Assembly: GCA_014904985.1 (NCBI GenBank)
Contig: MU128988.1
Coordinates: forward strand, 155,804 to 219,803
Reading direction: 5' to 3'
Length of the DNA: 64,000 nucleotides
DNA from: Hydnum rufescens UP504
Taxonomy: Eukaryota > Basidiomycota > Agaricomycetes > Cantharellales > Hydnaceae
In this document: positions 22,943 to 33,990 of the stretch, one piece after another
Numbering within the stretch: position 1 is the stretch's first letter
How the letters are laid out: each line of letters opens with the position of its first letter
Position numbers and translations under genes: made by a program
Notes under the pieces: model-generated
The model's input: only the letters and a program-made list of their open reading frames with translations
Databases searched by the model: none
What the model was told of the DNA's origin: nothing

Positions 22943-23591
22943 NNNNNNNNNNNNNNNNNNNNNNNNNNNNNNNNNNNNNNNNNNNNNNNNNNNNNNNNNN
23001 NNNNNNNNNNNNNNNNNNNNNNNNNNNNNNNNNNNNNNNNNNNNNNNNNNNNNNNNNNNNNNNNNNNNNNNNNNNNNNNNNNNNNNNNNNNNNNNNNNNN
23101 NNNNNNNNNNNNNNNNNNNNNNNNNNNNNNNNNNNNNNNNNNNNNNNNNNNNNNNNNNNNNNNNNNNNNNNNNNNNNNNNNNNNNNNNNNNNNNNNNNNN
23201 NNNNNNNNNNNNNNNNNNNNNNNNNNNNNNNNNNNNNNNNNNNNNNNNNNNNNNNNNNNNNNNNNNNNNNNNNNNNNNNNNNNNNNNNNNNNNNNNNNNN
23301 NNNNNNNNNNNNNNNNNNNNNNNNNNNNNNNNNNNNNNNNNNNNNNNNNNNNNNNNNNNNNNNNNNNNNNNNNNNNNNNNNNNNNNNNNNNNNNNNNNNN
23401 NNNNNNNNNNNNNNNNNNNNNNNNNNNNNNNNNNNNNNNNNNNNNNNNNNNNNNNNNNNNNNNNNNNNNNNNNNNNNNNNNNNNNNNNNNNNNNNNNNNN
23501 NNNNNNNNNNNNNNNNNNNNNNNNNNNNNNNNNNNNNNNNNNNNNNNNNNNNNNNNNNNNNNNNNNNNNNNNNNNNNNNNNNNNNNNNNNN
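22943..23591. other. Assembly gap (649 N)
   Basis: Undetermined bases. The gap joins the end of a palindrome arm to the start of a 21-bp tandem array, both hard to assemble, so its true length is uncertain. Confidence 1.
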
Positions 23592-23639
23592 CAGACTTGA
23601 AGGGTGTTTGTAGTCACCCTGTTATATGTTCTATAGATC

Positions 23640-24004
23640 ATAGTAAGTGTTTGATTCCTCACAGCAAGGGTTCTCTACATCCTAGCAAGTGTTGTACAGG
23701 TCATAGCAAGTGTGGTACAGGTCATAGCAAGTGTGGTACAGGTCATAGCAAGTGTGGTACAGGTCATAGCAAGTGTGGTACAGGTCATAGCAAGTGTGGT
23801 ACAGGTCATAGCAAGTGTTCTATAGGTCATAGCAAGTGTTCTATAGGTCATAGCAAGTATTCTATAGGTCATAGCAGGTGTTCTATGGGTCATAGCAAGA
23901 TGTCTACTGGTGGTAGCAAGTGTCTTATAGGTCATAGCAAGTGTTCTACTGGTGGTAGCAAGTGTTCCATAGGTTGTAGCAAGTGTTCTATGGGTCATAG
24001 CAAG
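23640..24004. repeat. 21-bp tandem array, left part
   Basis: About 17 units of the type GTCATAGCAAGTGTGGTACAG or variants (TTCTATAG, TTGATAG). It stops at GCAAG where the G1 LTR begins and resumes after G1 at 37139. Because the period is 21, frames on both strands stay open (GHSKC-type repeats); I do not treat these as genes. Confidence 0.9.
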
Positions 24005-24580
24005 TGTAATATAGGGCCATTCTACATAGAGTATGTACAAGTCCTGTCCTCTCTAGTACCTTATGTAATAGCGTGGCCACAAGGATTCTAAGTCCCGGTT
24101 GCACCGGAATCAAATCACTCTTTTGCCCAGACTTCATAGCCTCTGCTCGAACTGTGAAACTAACGTAGCCACACAACGACTATGCGCCCAAGTCATGCAA
24201 TGAAGCAACCACATCAAGACCTGTGATCCGTTGCCACAGAGCACAGGGCAGAGACGGATAAGGGAGTCATGTACGAGCACAACTCAGTTAGGTAAGTACG
24301 CTACTCTAGTGTACTCGCTAACTACCCTCTCCCATAGATAGTAGCTGAGCCCTTTGGCCAGCTACTACCATCTCCCCATTCCCATTCCCTCCTCTCCTCT
24401 TGCTTCTCCCCCGTCTGAAGCAAAGCCAGTGCTTAGCTTCGTTTGTGGCCCTCCCGCTCGAAGCCAGTGCTTAGAGCGGTTGGACTACTTTCCTCCTTCT
24501 GTTCACAGGTCCATCGAATCCGCCTCGCCTAACGATGACAAATACCATGGTCCCTTGAAGTCAAGGACCACGTTATTACA
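24005..24580 (+). repeat. 5' LTR of G1
   Basis: 576 bp, TGTAATATAGGGCC...CGTTATTACA. It differs from the 3' LTR by scattered, mostly transition, changes, so the insertion is not very recent. Sequence around 24350-24480 also contains a short near-direct repeat (AAGCCAGTGCTTAG). Confidence 0.95.
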
Positions 24581-24595
24581 TTGGTTCCCTCTAGC
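24581..24595 (+). other. Primer-binding site candidate of G1
   Basis: TTGGTTCCCTCTAGC starts immediately after the LTR and is identical in G2 (just left of 56841 on the minus strand). The complement ends in GGAACCA, compatible with a tRNA 3' terminus. Which tRNA cannot be told from here. Confidence 0.55.
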
Positions 24596-24674
24596 CGACA
24601 AGGCAGTCGAACCAACCAACCCCCTGCCATCGCCAGACTCCCTGTCCCACTTGCTCCAATCCATGCCACACAAT

Positions 24675-27600
24675 ATGAGTAAATGGGGTTGACCTTCGAA
24701 ACCCAATGCTAATGATGCAATCCCGCATCACATCCCATTGTCTCAACACGATGACGTTCTGTATCACCCTGCAACGCATGAATGCATTGCCATTCCCCCT
24801 CATCTCCATTCTCTGGAACGCTATCTCGAAATCACATGTAGATTAGATGAGCTGGTAGGCGACTATATGGACCCTTTCTCTGCGGCCCCCATCACCACAT
24901 ACCAATTCTTGACGGTGTGGACGAAATTCGTGCCAGCACAGTACCACACTGCCTACTTCCTGTTGGACGAAGGGCAGCAGAGATGGTTCGTGGACAGGGA
25001 GCTCATTATCACTATCCAGACAGCCTTGGAGAGGCTGCAGCACATCATTACAGATGTCATAGGGATAGTGGGGGAGGAACCACATCGTTTTGTAATAGAT
25101 CATGACTCCAAATTAACAGAGCAATTGTGGATGTCCGATCAACTCAAAGAGCTCATGATGGCTGATAGGCTGTTAAAACTATGAGTCGACTTAATGTTTG
25201 AGAGACTCGCCAAGCTCAGAAAGCTGCACCAGGGGGAAACCTTATCAACTCCTATGGCTACAGAGGACTCCCTTCCCCCTACGCCTGAATTGAAGGACCG
25301 TCTGCATAAAGCATGGCTTGATCCACACCTCCCTACCAAGAACGTGGCCCATTGGGCCCTCACTGTGGGATGGGAAGTGATTGAAGCTGATCTCAATGGC
25401 ACTCACCCTATCAACCAGGCCTCCAGGTATCCCTTCTCAGGCAGTCAAGCCCTGAAGTACACGTACTACAATGTTAAGCTGGAAGATGCCCTCGGAGTCC
25501 AACCCCTCCCCCACATAAACACAGATCCCCACGGCTTGGGGCTATTTCTCCCCCCGGACGAATTCCAGGAGCCCAGCGGAGACGTGAATCATGACTTCTC
25601 ACGAAGTCCAAGAGCAGGCACTGGCTCGATAATAGACTTGCCCGCCTGGCCTGGACAGTCATCCAGACAGGGCTTGCGAGGAAGCTCCTCCACACTCCGG
25701 GCTTCGTCTATCGATTTGGAAGCATCGCCAGCCATTTGGCAAGATGTCCCTCTTGAGGATCCACAACCCCAAGAGAGCGTCCCCATTACCCCAAATCCCA
25801 AGAATCACTTCGAGGTCCTTTCCCAGAAAATCTCCACTCTAGGGGAAGGGTTAAAGAATACCCTCTGGACCCCATCAAAGCCGCAACCTCTGGGATCGAG
25901 TAGGGAGCCTGCAGGAGCATGGGAAATGGGAACAGTATTAGGCCAGACAGCCCAAAAATCATCAAGCCAGATCGCCCCAGCCTTAGGACCGACCCAACAA
26001 GTGCAGGGTTGTTCGCCACACGCCAGCTACCTCATAGCACGATCGAATGTGGTGGAGAACACGAGGCTACCTCCCAGCCAGGCATGGAACCTCATCACTG
26101 ACATGCCTGCCCTACCTGCCCCCAGAGCCACCAGAGCCCATGACTATTATTCAGGCCTAAGTGGCCCCAATGCCTCAGCTCAGCTCGCTCTTCGCAAGTA
26201 ACCCAACACAAGCCCCACTATCCAAACTAGGGCAAGCCCCTGTCATTTCCCAAGCATCAAATGGGAATACACCTCCCCCGGGTCCTTCAAGGTGTGTGAG
26301 CCCCAAATCTCTCATGGGAGACCTACAAGTCAAGGATCCACCGCCCTCTCAACCCCACAGTTCGAAGGGTAGTGGGGGTGGCCAGCTGGAAGGGGGCAAC
26401 GGCGAAGGCCCTAGTGGAGGTGGAGGTGGAGGTCCAAGCGGTGGAAATGGAGGCCCCAGTGGCAGAGGAGGCCCAGGACAAGGAAGCCAAGGGCCAGGAT
26501 CCCCTCCTAGTGGAGGTCCCTCAGGCCCCCCCGTTCCCATGGGTCCTCCTGGCCCTCCTGGCCCCCTGTTCCCATGGGTCCTCCTGGCCCTCCTGGCCCA
26601 CCAGGCCCACCAGGTCCTCCCGGGCCCGAAGGACCACTCTCCAATGCCCGGCCCTCTGGCATTGTGTGGGACAATAAGCTTAAATGGTCTACCATACCTG
26701 AATGGGATGGAGTGCATGAGACAGCAATCGACTGGCTGTATGAATGTAATGATCTCGCCAGTCTAGGCCCTATGTTGGAGGGCCAGTTGCCCATGATAGC
26801 GACACGCCGTTTCAAAGGAGCAGTAGCAACTGCTTGGTGGGTGCACTCCATGCCCGTCAAACACTCAATTCTCCAGTTGTGGGACAACCTGCGTGAGTGG
26901 GTCTTACATTGCTATCTAGGAGAGGTCTGGTACACGGCACAGCACCTCCAATACAATGAAGAGGTTTTCTGCAGCGCCGAGTACCCCGACGAATTACCTG
27001 CAGAGTACATACAATGGCGAATCCTCCTCTCGCGCATTTTCTTGCGATTCACCCCCAATAGCCCCAAGGAAACAGCTTCGGTCATGAACAATGCACCAAC
27101 TGAGTGGGATGTCATCCTGCACTGGAGTGACTGACCCCTGATAGAATCGGTCCTGATGTTGGCCAAACAATTTGAAGCCGCATTGATCACCCAGTGGAGA
27201 TCTTTGCAGTACTACTGACGTCGTCTAGGAGCAAGGAGCTCCAAGAGAGCCAATTTAGCCACGCAGGGCAACAATGAAGAAAGGGAGGAGGAGGATTCCT
27301 TGCACTCCCCCTTCGAGGATGATTCCGAGGGAGCCTTCTACTACTCCAGTGAGGAAGCAGAAGGAAATAGGGCTTCCTCAACAGCGTTTAATGTGGGAAA
27401 GCACCCGGCAGGCCGATCCTATTGCCCTCAGCATTGCATACCCCTCTCGAGCAAGATGGCAGATAATGTCGAAAAGACATACCTGTACCCTCGAGATGAC
27501 TCTGTGGTCAGCCATAACAAGCCCAGCCAGAAGTGTTTCACCTGTGGGAGCGAGAAGCACTGGGTCTGGGAATGTAAACACTACGGAGCATATTCCAATT

Positions 27601-27700
27601 GTCTCGAGAGGAGAATGCTCAAAAAGGAACACCGGCATTATGAGATGCCTAATTACAAAGCAGCATATTCAGCTGCCGTAGATTCCAGCCAGGATTTTTA
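24675..27700 (+). pseudogene. Gag region of G1 with collagen-like linker and zinc knuckle
   Basis: The frame starts at ATG 24675 and matches G2 over its length. An N-terminal domain of about 500 codons (DPFSAAPITTYQFLTVWTKF, then ITIQTALERLQHII) has no relative that I recognise. A Gly/Pro-rich linker follows (about 26380-26640) with consecutive Gly-Pro-Pro triplets. A capsid-like domain comes next (ETAIDWLYECNDLA, then NSPKETASVMNNAPTEWDV). Last is a CCHC knuckle CFTCGSEKHWVWECKHYG (CX2CX4HX4C, near 27540) that would bind the RNA genome. TGA interrupts at about 24690, 25182 and 27132; the first part and the linker lie in different frames (shifts near 26180 and 26580). In G2 the 25182 position reads as Arg, so these are decay, not programmed stops. 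Confidence 0.85.
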
Positions 27701-27784
27701 ATTACGGGACGGACAAACACAGGTCTGCTGTCTAGTTCCCCTGTAACCTATCGGAAGCCCACATATATAGAGACTCAAGAACAC

Positions 27785-28524
27785 TTGTTGCATAATGTAA
27801 ACGTAGCAACAAGTAATATACAGCTTCCCCCTCCCGTGAAATCCTTCCTGGATTCCCCAAGAAAACCTCCTGATAGACAGTGCCCCTGCAATCTGGGAGA
27901 AATGAGTCAGCGATTCATAGCAGTGGCTGTGGCATCGAAGCCAGTTGAGAACGAGCCGCCGGAATCACCAAAGGCTCTGAATGACCTTCCAGTGAAGGTT
28001 ATTCATTGCCTCAAGGCTAGAACCACACCCCCCAGGAAATCAGCTCTGGGCATTATGGTGCTTAGCATATACGGTGGCTACCTGGGGTTGCTCTCGAGTC
28101 CAGAAGTACAGCTACAACTAGATTCAGGCGCTGACATCATGCTGATATCAGAGGAATGCTATAAAGCCTTGGAACATCACCCGAAATTACAAAAGGGGAT
28201 GAAGCTTAGCCTTTTTGAGCTCACCAACCAAGCAAAAATCCTAGGCTACGTGAACCTTCGAGTCTTCATGCCTACAACGGACGGTTGAATCCTAGAATTC
28301 CTTGAGGAAGCCTACGTGATGCCAGGAATGAACATTCCCATGTTGCTAGGGGAGGACTTCCAGGTTAACTACAAGGTCTCCATGCTGAGAACGGCACAAG
28401 AGACGTGCCTCTCGATCAGTCAGCCAGAGGAGTGATTCGACATTTGTGCTCATTTGACCCCCATTGTGGCAAGAAATGACCAAGTCCGGCTACGCCATCC
28501 CAAAGGGATCTGGAATTGCGCTGC
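27785..28524 (+). pseudogene. Aspartic protease of G1
   Basis: The frame contains VQLQLDSGADIMLIS, with the retropepsin catalytic DSGA signature, and downstream ILGYVNLRVF. The matching G2 frame (53615-52944) has LHLDSGADITLIS. A TGA at about 28286 replaces the Arg of G2, and the 3' end is separated from RT by an insertion at 28525. The enzyme would cleave the Gag-Pol polyprotein. Confidence 0.85.
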
Positions 28525-29883
28525 TGTTGGAGGGATAAAATCCCATTACATACATACCTCATCTGGGTGCAATTACCTCCTCAAATGAATCCATATTCTT
28601 ACATTTCTCTCGTATCCACACTTGTTATTCCTCTGGCCGTCAAATAGCATGGATTCACATCCCAGGATCCATGGTCCTTTTTACTTTCCCTCCACCCTAT
28701 ATATGAGACAATTATTTGTCCATCCTTGGCACTTCAACAGGCCATCCAATTTGTACTTATTTCCAAGCCAGTTCAACCAGGCTATAGCAATTCAACTTGC
28801 TTACTTTCGTCCATCTATTGTATCACCATCGGCATATCCAATTGCCTCAAGGGTGGTATTTGACCTTGGATTATGTAACACGACTCCCACTTTGACTCAC
28901 GGACTTGTCACATGTTGAATAGGGGCTATTCCAATACTCTCAAGGAGTATTTCGCGAATATCTCCACCAATTTTGATCGGATCGACTCGGCAAGACAGCG
29001 CCTAGAAAGCTACGATTAATACCTGTCTAACGGTACCACACACGCGTTTATCAGATGGGAACTGCATCCTCCAGATCGATTTTATATCATGTTCCACACT
29101 ATTCTTCAGTATTTCGCGAATAACTCCATCAGTTTTGATCCGATTCGTTCGAAACGACCACCCCTGGAAAGACGCTAAAAATACGCATCGAACAGTACCA
29201 AGGGCAAAACGAGCAGATAAGAACTCGGCGTTCTGTAATTTAGTCTCCCCATGGCTCATTTCACTTTTTACCTCCGCTTTTCTGATTACTAAAGGCAATT
29301 ATGGTTCCGGCACCCTATGTCCGATGGAGGGTACATCTAGGGCGACCAGTTACACCTTTCCCCAAGGGATTTTGTTCAGTAGGAGAGGAGGAATACCTTG
29401 GTTAAGCCATATTCCCCTATTCTGAGTTGTTAATTGAATATCTCCTTCAGTTTTGAAGCTTTTGACTTGATTTCTTTTTCATCATTTTCGCCTTAATCCC
29501 ACCTTTCCGCCGGTTACCATAGCATTTTTCTGTGATGTATATTAAGTGCAGAAGATGCGAATTTCTATCATCTTTCCCCCCATCCCCAGTTGAAAAGCTA
29601 GTTGAACTGCTGCTGGTGTCAGGGTAAATTCCAAAACTCAACCCCTACTAATCACACTTTTGATAGGCTCTCAAGAGGAGGACCTAGAGTGTGATTCCCT
29701 GATTTAACAACCCCTTCATTTATTGTCTGGATAGGCTCTGTCTATACAGGACAATTCTACCCGTCCAAAGACCCTTCCTTCCCTTGGACCCTAACATTCG
29801 GATTGGTCCCATGATCCCCCTTCTTTGTCCTCATTTCCATTTCGCGGACTGTAGCTGGATTCATCTTCCATTTCCTGCTTACA
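28525..29883. mobile_element. 1.36-kb insertion inside G1, LTR-like ends
   Basis: This block is absent from G2 at the corresponding place (between HPPEIRN and ATYLAAS). It begins TGTTGGAGGGATAAAATCCC and ends TTACA, as a solo LTR or small non-autonomous LTR element would. It has no coding frame. Internally, a segment at about 28943-29010 (TATTTCGCGAATATCTCCA) recurs diverged at about 29110-29180. A clean target duplication is not visible: CGCTG before and CACTG after are close but not identical. It inserted after G1 did, or into its parent. Confidence 0.6.
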
Positions 29884-31345
29884 CTGTGTACCTAGCCGCT
29901 TCCAGGAACCCCGACAGGTGCCAAGAATATTGCCACATGCCATGCCTGTTGTGAGTGGCAAAGGATGTGAGGATCTGTCCTGGATGGGCCGCCAGGGTTC
30001 CAGTGGAAGGTCTAGTAGCAGGGCACAAGGAATGGTTCATGGAGAGGGTTATGCTTCCCACAAGCAATGGGTGCTTCCTAGCAGCTCCATCAGCACTGCT
30101 TAAGTCAGAGGAGCTCATAGTGCAGGTAGCCAATACGTCCCCCACCACAGAATGGATTTGCAAGGGCGATGTACTGGGCATCCTACATGACCCAGAGCAG
30201 TACTTCGATAGGGCCAGGGATGATGGATGAACGCAGTGCTTGAAAGCCTATGCCCAGGTAGTGCAGAAGATCGCCCGAGGATCATTGGGGGACAAAGATC
30301 TATCAGATCAAGCATCAGCGAAGTCACGAGCACTGGAGATCCCCCCAGGACCTGATGGTCCTGATGAGCTTTGGGGCCCTAAAACATCAGAGCCTGTGGA
30401 CCTGACTATGTGCGACTCAAAGAAACTCGAAGAACTCATAGATATCACTCCAGACACCCCTCCAGACATAAAAGCAAAGACTCTGGCTCTGATCAAAAAG
30501 CATATCCAGGCGTTCAGGTTCGACAATTGCCTGGGGATGTTGGAAACGATCGCCAAGATCTGCATGAAGGAGGCCCACCCCGTGTCCATGCCTATGTACG
30601 GGGCTTCTCCAGCAAAAAGACAAGTGATTGACAAGCAGATGGACAAGTGGATCCGTCAGGAGGTGGTGGAACCTTCGAAAAGTCCCTGGGCTGCCCCTGT
30701 AGTTATAGCATATCGAAATGGGAAACTGAGATTCTGTGTAGACTACAGGAAACTCAACACCATGACTATACCCGATGAATTCCCGATCCCTCAACAAATG
30801 GAGATCCTGCAAGCCCTGTCAGGATCGCAGGTCTTGTCCGCCCTTGACGCGCTGGCAGGATTCCATCAGATGATGATAGATGAGGAGGATAAAGAGAAAA
30901 CAGCCTTCCGTTCTCACTGAGGGCTCTGGCAATTCAAACAAATGCCCTTCAGCCTTAGGAATGGCCCCTCAATCTTTCAGAGGATGATGCAATCCATCCT
31001 TGCCCCATTTCTATGGATTTTCTCACTGGTGTACATAGACAACATTGTAGTATATTCAAAATCATATGAGGAGCACCTGGAGCACCTCGACCAAGTCCTA
31101 CAGGCATGTGCTGAAGCCAAACTAACCTTGGCTCCCAAGAAGTGCCACTTCATGTACACCTCTATCCTACTACTGGGGCAAAAGGTCTCCCAACTTGGGT
31201 TGTCAACCCACAAGGAAAATATCAAGGCCATTATGGACCTAGTCTGCCCCCATAATAGAGCAACACTGCAAACATTCCTGGGGATGGCCATTTACTTCTC
31301 GGACTTTATGCTGCACTACTCAGAGCGAGCAGCACCATTATTCAA
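29884..31345 (+). pseudogene. Reverse transcriptase of G1 with YIDN box
   Basis: A linker region (WAARVPVEGLVAGH...) leads to typical gypsy RT blocks: ILHDPEQYF, WIRQEVVEPSKSPWAAPVV, LRFCVDYRKLN, DEFPIPQQME, MPFSLRNGPSIFQRMM, and LVYIDNIVVYSKSYEEHL near 31030. The usual YxDD here reads YIDN. The frame is broken by TGA near 30229 and at about 30918, where G2 has HRGLW. RT would copy the element RNA to DNA in the particle. Confidence 0.9.
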
Positions 31346-31990
31346 ACTACTATGAAAAGGCACAAGCTGGACTTGGGGGCAGAGCAAGAACGAGCCTTCG
31401 AAGATGTCAAAGAAGGGCTGGTCTCAGCCCCCATGCTCGGTCACTTGATTCCAGCTAGGCTGTACCGTATATATTCTGATGCATTGGACGTAGCCATAGG
31501 GGCCAGTCTACAACAAATCCAGCCAATAGCTATGAGAAATCTGAAGGGTACGAAAATATATGATAAGATCCTGGCTGCTCATGCAAAAGGCGAGCCTGTC
31601 CCAAAAATAGCTCGTCAAGCCTCAAAGAATACAAACGACATGCCCGACCCCAGCCCCTGGGCCAAGAATATGGAAGACACGATAGTGCATGTAGAATGAG
31701 TAATCACCTACTAGAGTAGGTCCCTCAAGTCTGCCAAATGAAACTATTCGGCAATGGAGAGAGAAGCCCTAGGGGTTAAGGAAGCGCTAGTGCGTTTCCA
31801 ACCCTTCATCGAAGGTGAGAAAAACATTGTGATTACAGATCACGCAGCCCTACAATGGGCCAGGACATACGAAAACGCCAACAGACATCTTGCGGCGTGG
31901 GGGGCAGTATTTGCAGCATATCCAGGCCTGGATATAGTACACAGAGCAGGCATTGTTCACTCCAACATTGACCCCCTCTCAAGGCTATGA
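31346..31990 (+). pseudogene. RNase H of G1
   Basis: Shows RIYSDALDVAIGASLQQ, then after stops EREALGVKEALVRFQPFI and ITDHAALQWARTYEN, the usual Asp-Glu-Asp bearing segments of gypsy RNase H, ending near HRAGIVHSNIDPLSRL. Three stops (TGA, TAG, TGA) lie between 31697 and 31741, where G2 reads through. The first frame also shifts at 31350 relative to RT. Confidence 0.85.
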
Positions 31991-32359
31991 CAGGTTCCGC
32001 CGCATCAATCGCCTGTGGAAGATATCTCCCCCTCCCTGCCAACTCAGCTCCCAATGCAACCAATGTACGCATGGGAAGACGTAGTAGAGAGGAAGCCCGC
32101 TGAGCGAGCGGCATTCCTTTCCACCCAAGTGCAGAGCAAGAAGCAAGGTCTCCAAGAGGAAGGGAAGGCTACCGCCAGCACAACAGACGAGATAGAGTTG
32201 GCTGTGCAGCGAAGAGCCAGAACAACGAACCCCCCAGGCCAAGAACATGCACCATGAACACTGGACATCGAGATCAGCCCCCAAAGAATAGAAGCCTTCG
32301 TTCAAGGATACCAAGTGGACCCCAGCTTCCGGCAACCATGGAGCGAAGTGGCAGAAGAC

Positions 32360-33808
32360 GAATCAGAGCTCTTGGCAGCTCAGAGATTTTATTAGTCCAG
32401 AGAAGGACTTCTGATCTTCCAAGATGCAGACTGGGTAGCCCAACTATGCATGCCGAAGTCAGAAATACGCAGGATACTCAAGGAATCACATGAGTCACCC
32501 TGGGAAACTGCCCATGCAGGATCCTCAAGGCTATTTCACAAGCTTGCCGCATGATTCTATTGGCCCAAGATGTGGGTGCATGTAGTCAACTACACTAAGA
32601 CATGCAACGTCTGCCAGAAGATTAAATCGGACAAACAAGGACCGATGGGAAAGCTATGTCCCCACGCCATCCCACTACTCCCATTCGAAGTGGTGACCCT
32701 AGACCTCATTACGGGCCTCCCGAAGTTGGAGGGGCATGACACAGTGCTAGTGATAGTGGACAAGCTCACCAAATTCGTCCAATACGTCCCCACCTCCTTG
32801 AGCTTAAAGCAGGAGGGCTTCGCCAGGATGTTCATCCAGCATGTCATCCTGAAATATGGTCTCCCAAGGCAGATGATCGCAGACCGGGACACCAGGTGGT
32901 CCCGATCCTTTTGGGCGTCAGTTGCCAAACACCTCGAGCTGGATCTACTCCTCTCGACATCCCATCACCCACAGACGGATGGACAAACGGAAAAGGCCAA
33001 CGACATGCTCGAAGTGGCGCTACACACTTACATGGCTGGGAATCACAGTTCCTGGGCCCAGTGGCTAGGAACACTCACGATGGCCCACAACTCAATGCCT
33101 CATTCCTCCACCGGTTATTCACCCTTCTTCCTTTTACACGGGTACTCCCCCAAGACTAAGGCGACTGCTATGGACCCAATAGGAAGGGGCATCGAACGGA
33201 CAGAGCTGGACAATGCAGCCACCTCTTCATTCGTAGGTGAGATGGAAGCCCATTGTTCACTAGCCTGGGATGCCCTAGCAAGAGCCCAAGCCAGGCAAGC
33301 AAAAGCCTATAATTTGCGAAGGCGCGACGAAGAATTTGAGGAAGGGGATGAGGTTCTAGTGAACCCCCACTCCCTCGAGCTGGTCGACGTGCAAGGCACA
33401 GGGAGGAAGCTAGTCCAACGACGCATTGGGCCATTTCAGATCTCGGAAAAGATAAATCCCGTAGTCTACTGTGTGAATATACCCCCCGAATATAAGATGC
33501 ACCCGATCATAAATATACAGCATCTGGTAAAATACCACCATGACAAGCAAGATGACAAACAAGCCAGGCTCCCCGAGCTAAGGGAACTGGCAAAGGAAGA
33601 AGAATACAAAGTAGAGAAAATCGTAGGACACTGCTACAATCGGTCGAGGAGAAGGAGGGAGTACCTAGTGAGGTGGAAAGGGTACGGGCCTGAGCACAAC
33701 ACATTCGAGCCCGAGCTGGGGCTACGGAACACCTTTTCTTGCCTCAGGGAGTACCACAGGACCCTGGAAGAACGTGGCAGCGAAAATGAGGACTCCATGA
33801 GGCCATAG
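32360..33808 (+). pseudogene. Integrase with C-terminal chromodomain, G1
   Basis: The N-terminal zinc-binding pattern is recognisable across two stops (H...H in ESHESPWETAHAG, then CNVCQKIKSDKQGP). From 32570 there is an uninterrupted 412-residue frame: VTLDLITGLPK (first Asp), ADRDTRWSRSFW (second Asp), HPQTDGQTEKAND (Glu). A GPY-like segment RRIGPFQISEKINPV follows, then a chromodomain (KVEKIVGHCYNRSRRRREY, LVRWKGYGPEHNTFEPE). The catalytic triad looks intact. Chromodomain integrases tend to target methylated-histone chromatin, fitting a TE-dense site. Confidence 0.92.
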
Positions 33809-33990
33809 TAGAGTCCCCCCACTTATACATTCCTCCCAGCACTCGTAGATTCCCTCTTTTCCCTCTTTTCTCTCTCTCTTCCCCTTCTTCTCTCCTCAAC
33901 CTCAGTCTCAACCTCCACTTCGATCTCAACCCTGATGCAGCAACCGGGAGCTCGCAGACATAGGGTATCAGACATGGGTGCTGCTATGTG

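Noticed and set aside
22903..23662. Long open frames on both strands across the gap
   Set aside because: They consist almost wholly of undetermined bases.
24581..24595. Assignment of a specific tRNA primer
   Set aside because: Only a terminal CCA-compatible complement is visible; naming the tRNA would need the tRNA set of this genome.
24675..27132. Programmed TGA readthrough in Gag
   Set aside because: TGA positions differ between G1 and G2, so they are independent mutations.
24675..33808. Classical repeat-induced point mutation (RIP) of G1
   Set aside because: Stops are mostly CGA to TGA, pointing to CpG rather than the CpA preference of ascomycete RIP, and divergence is moderate.
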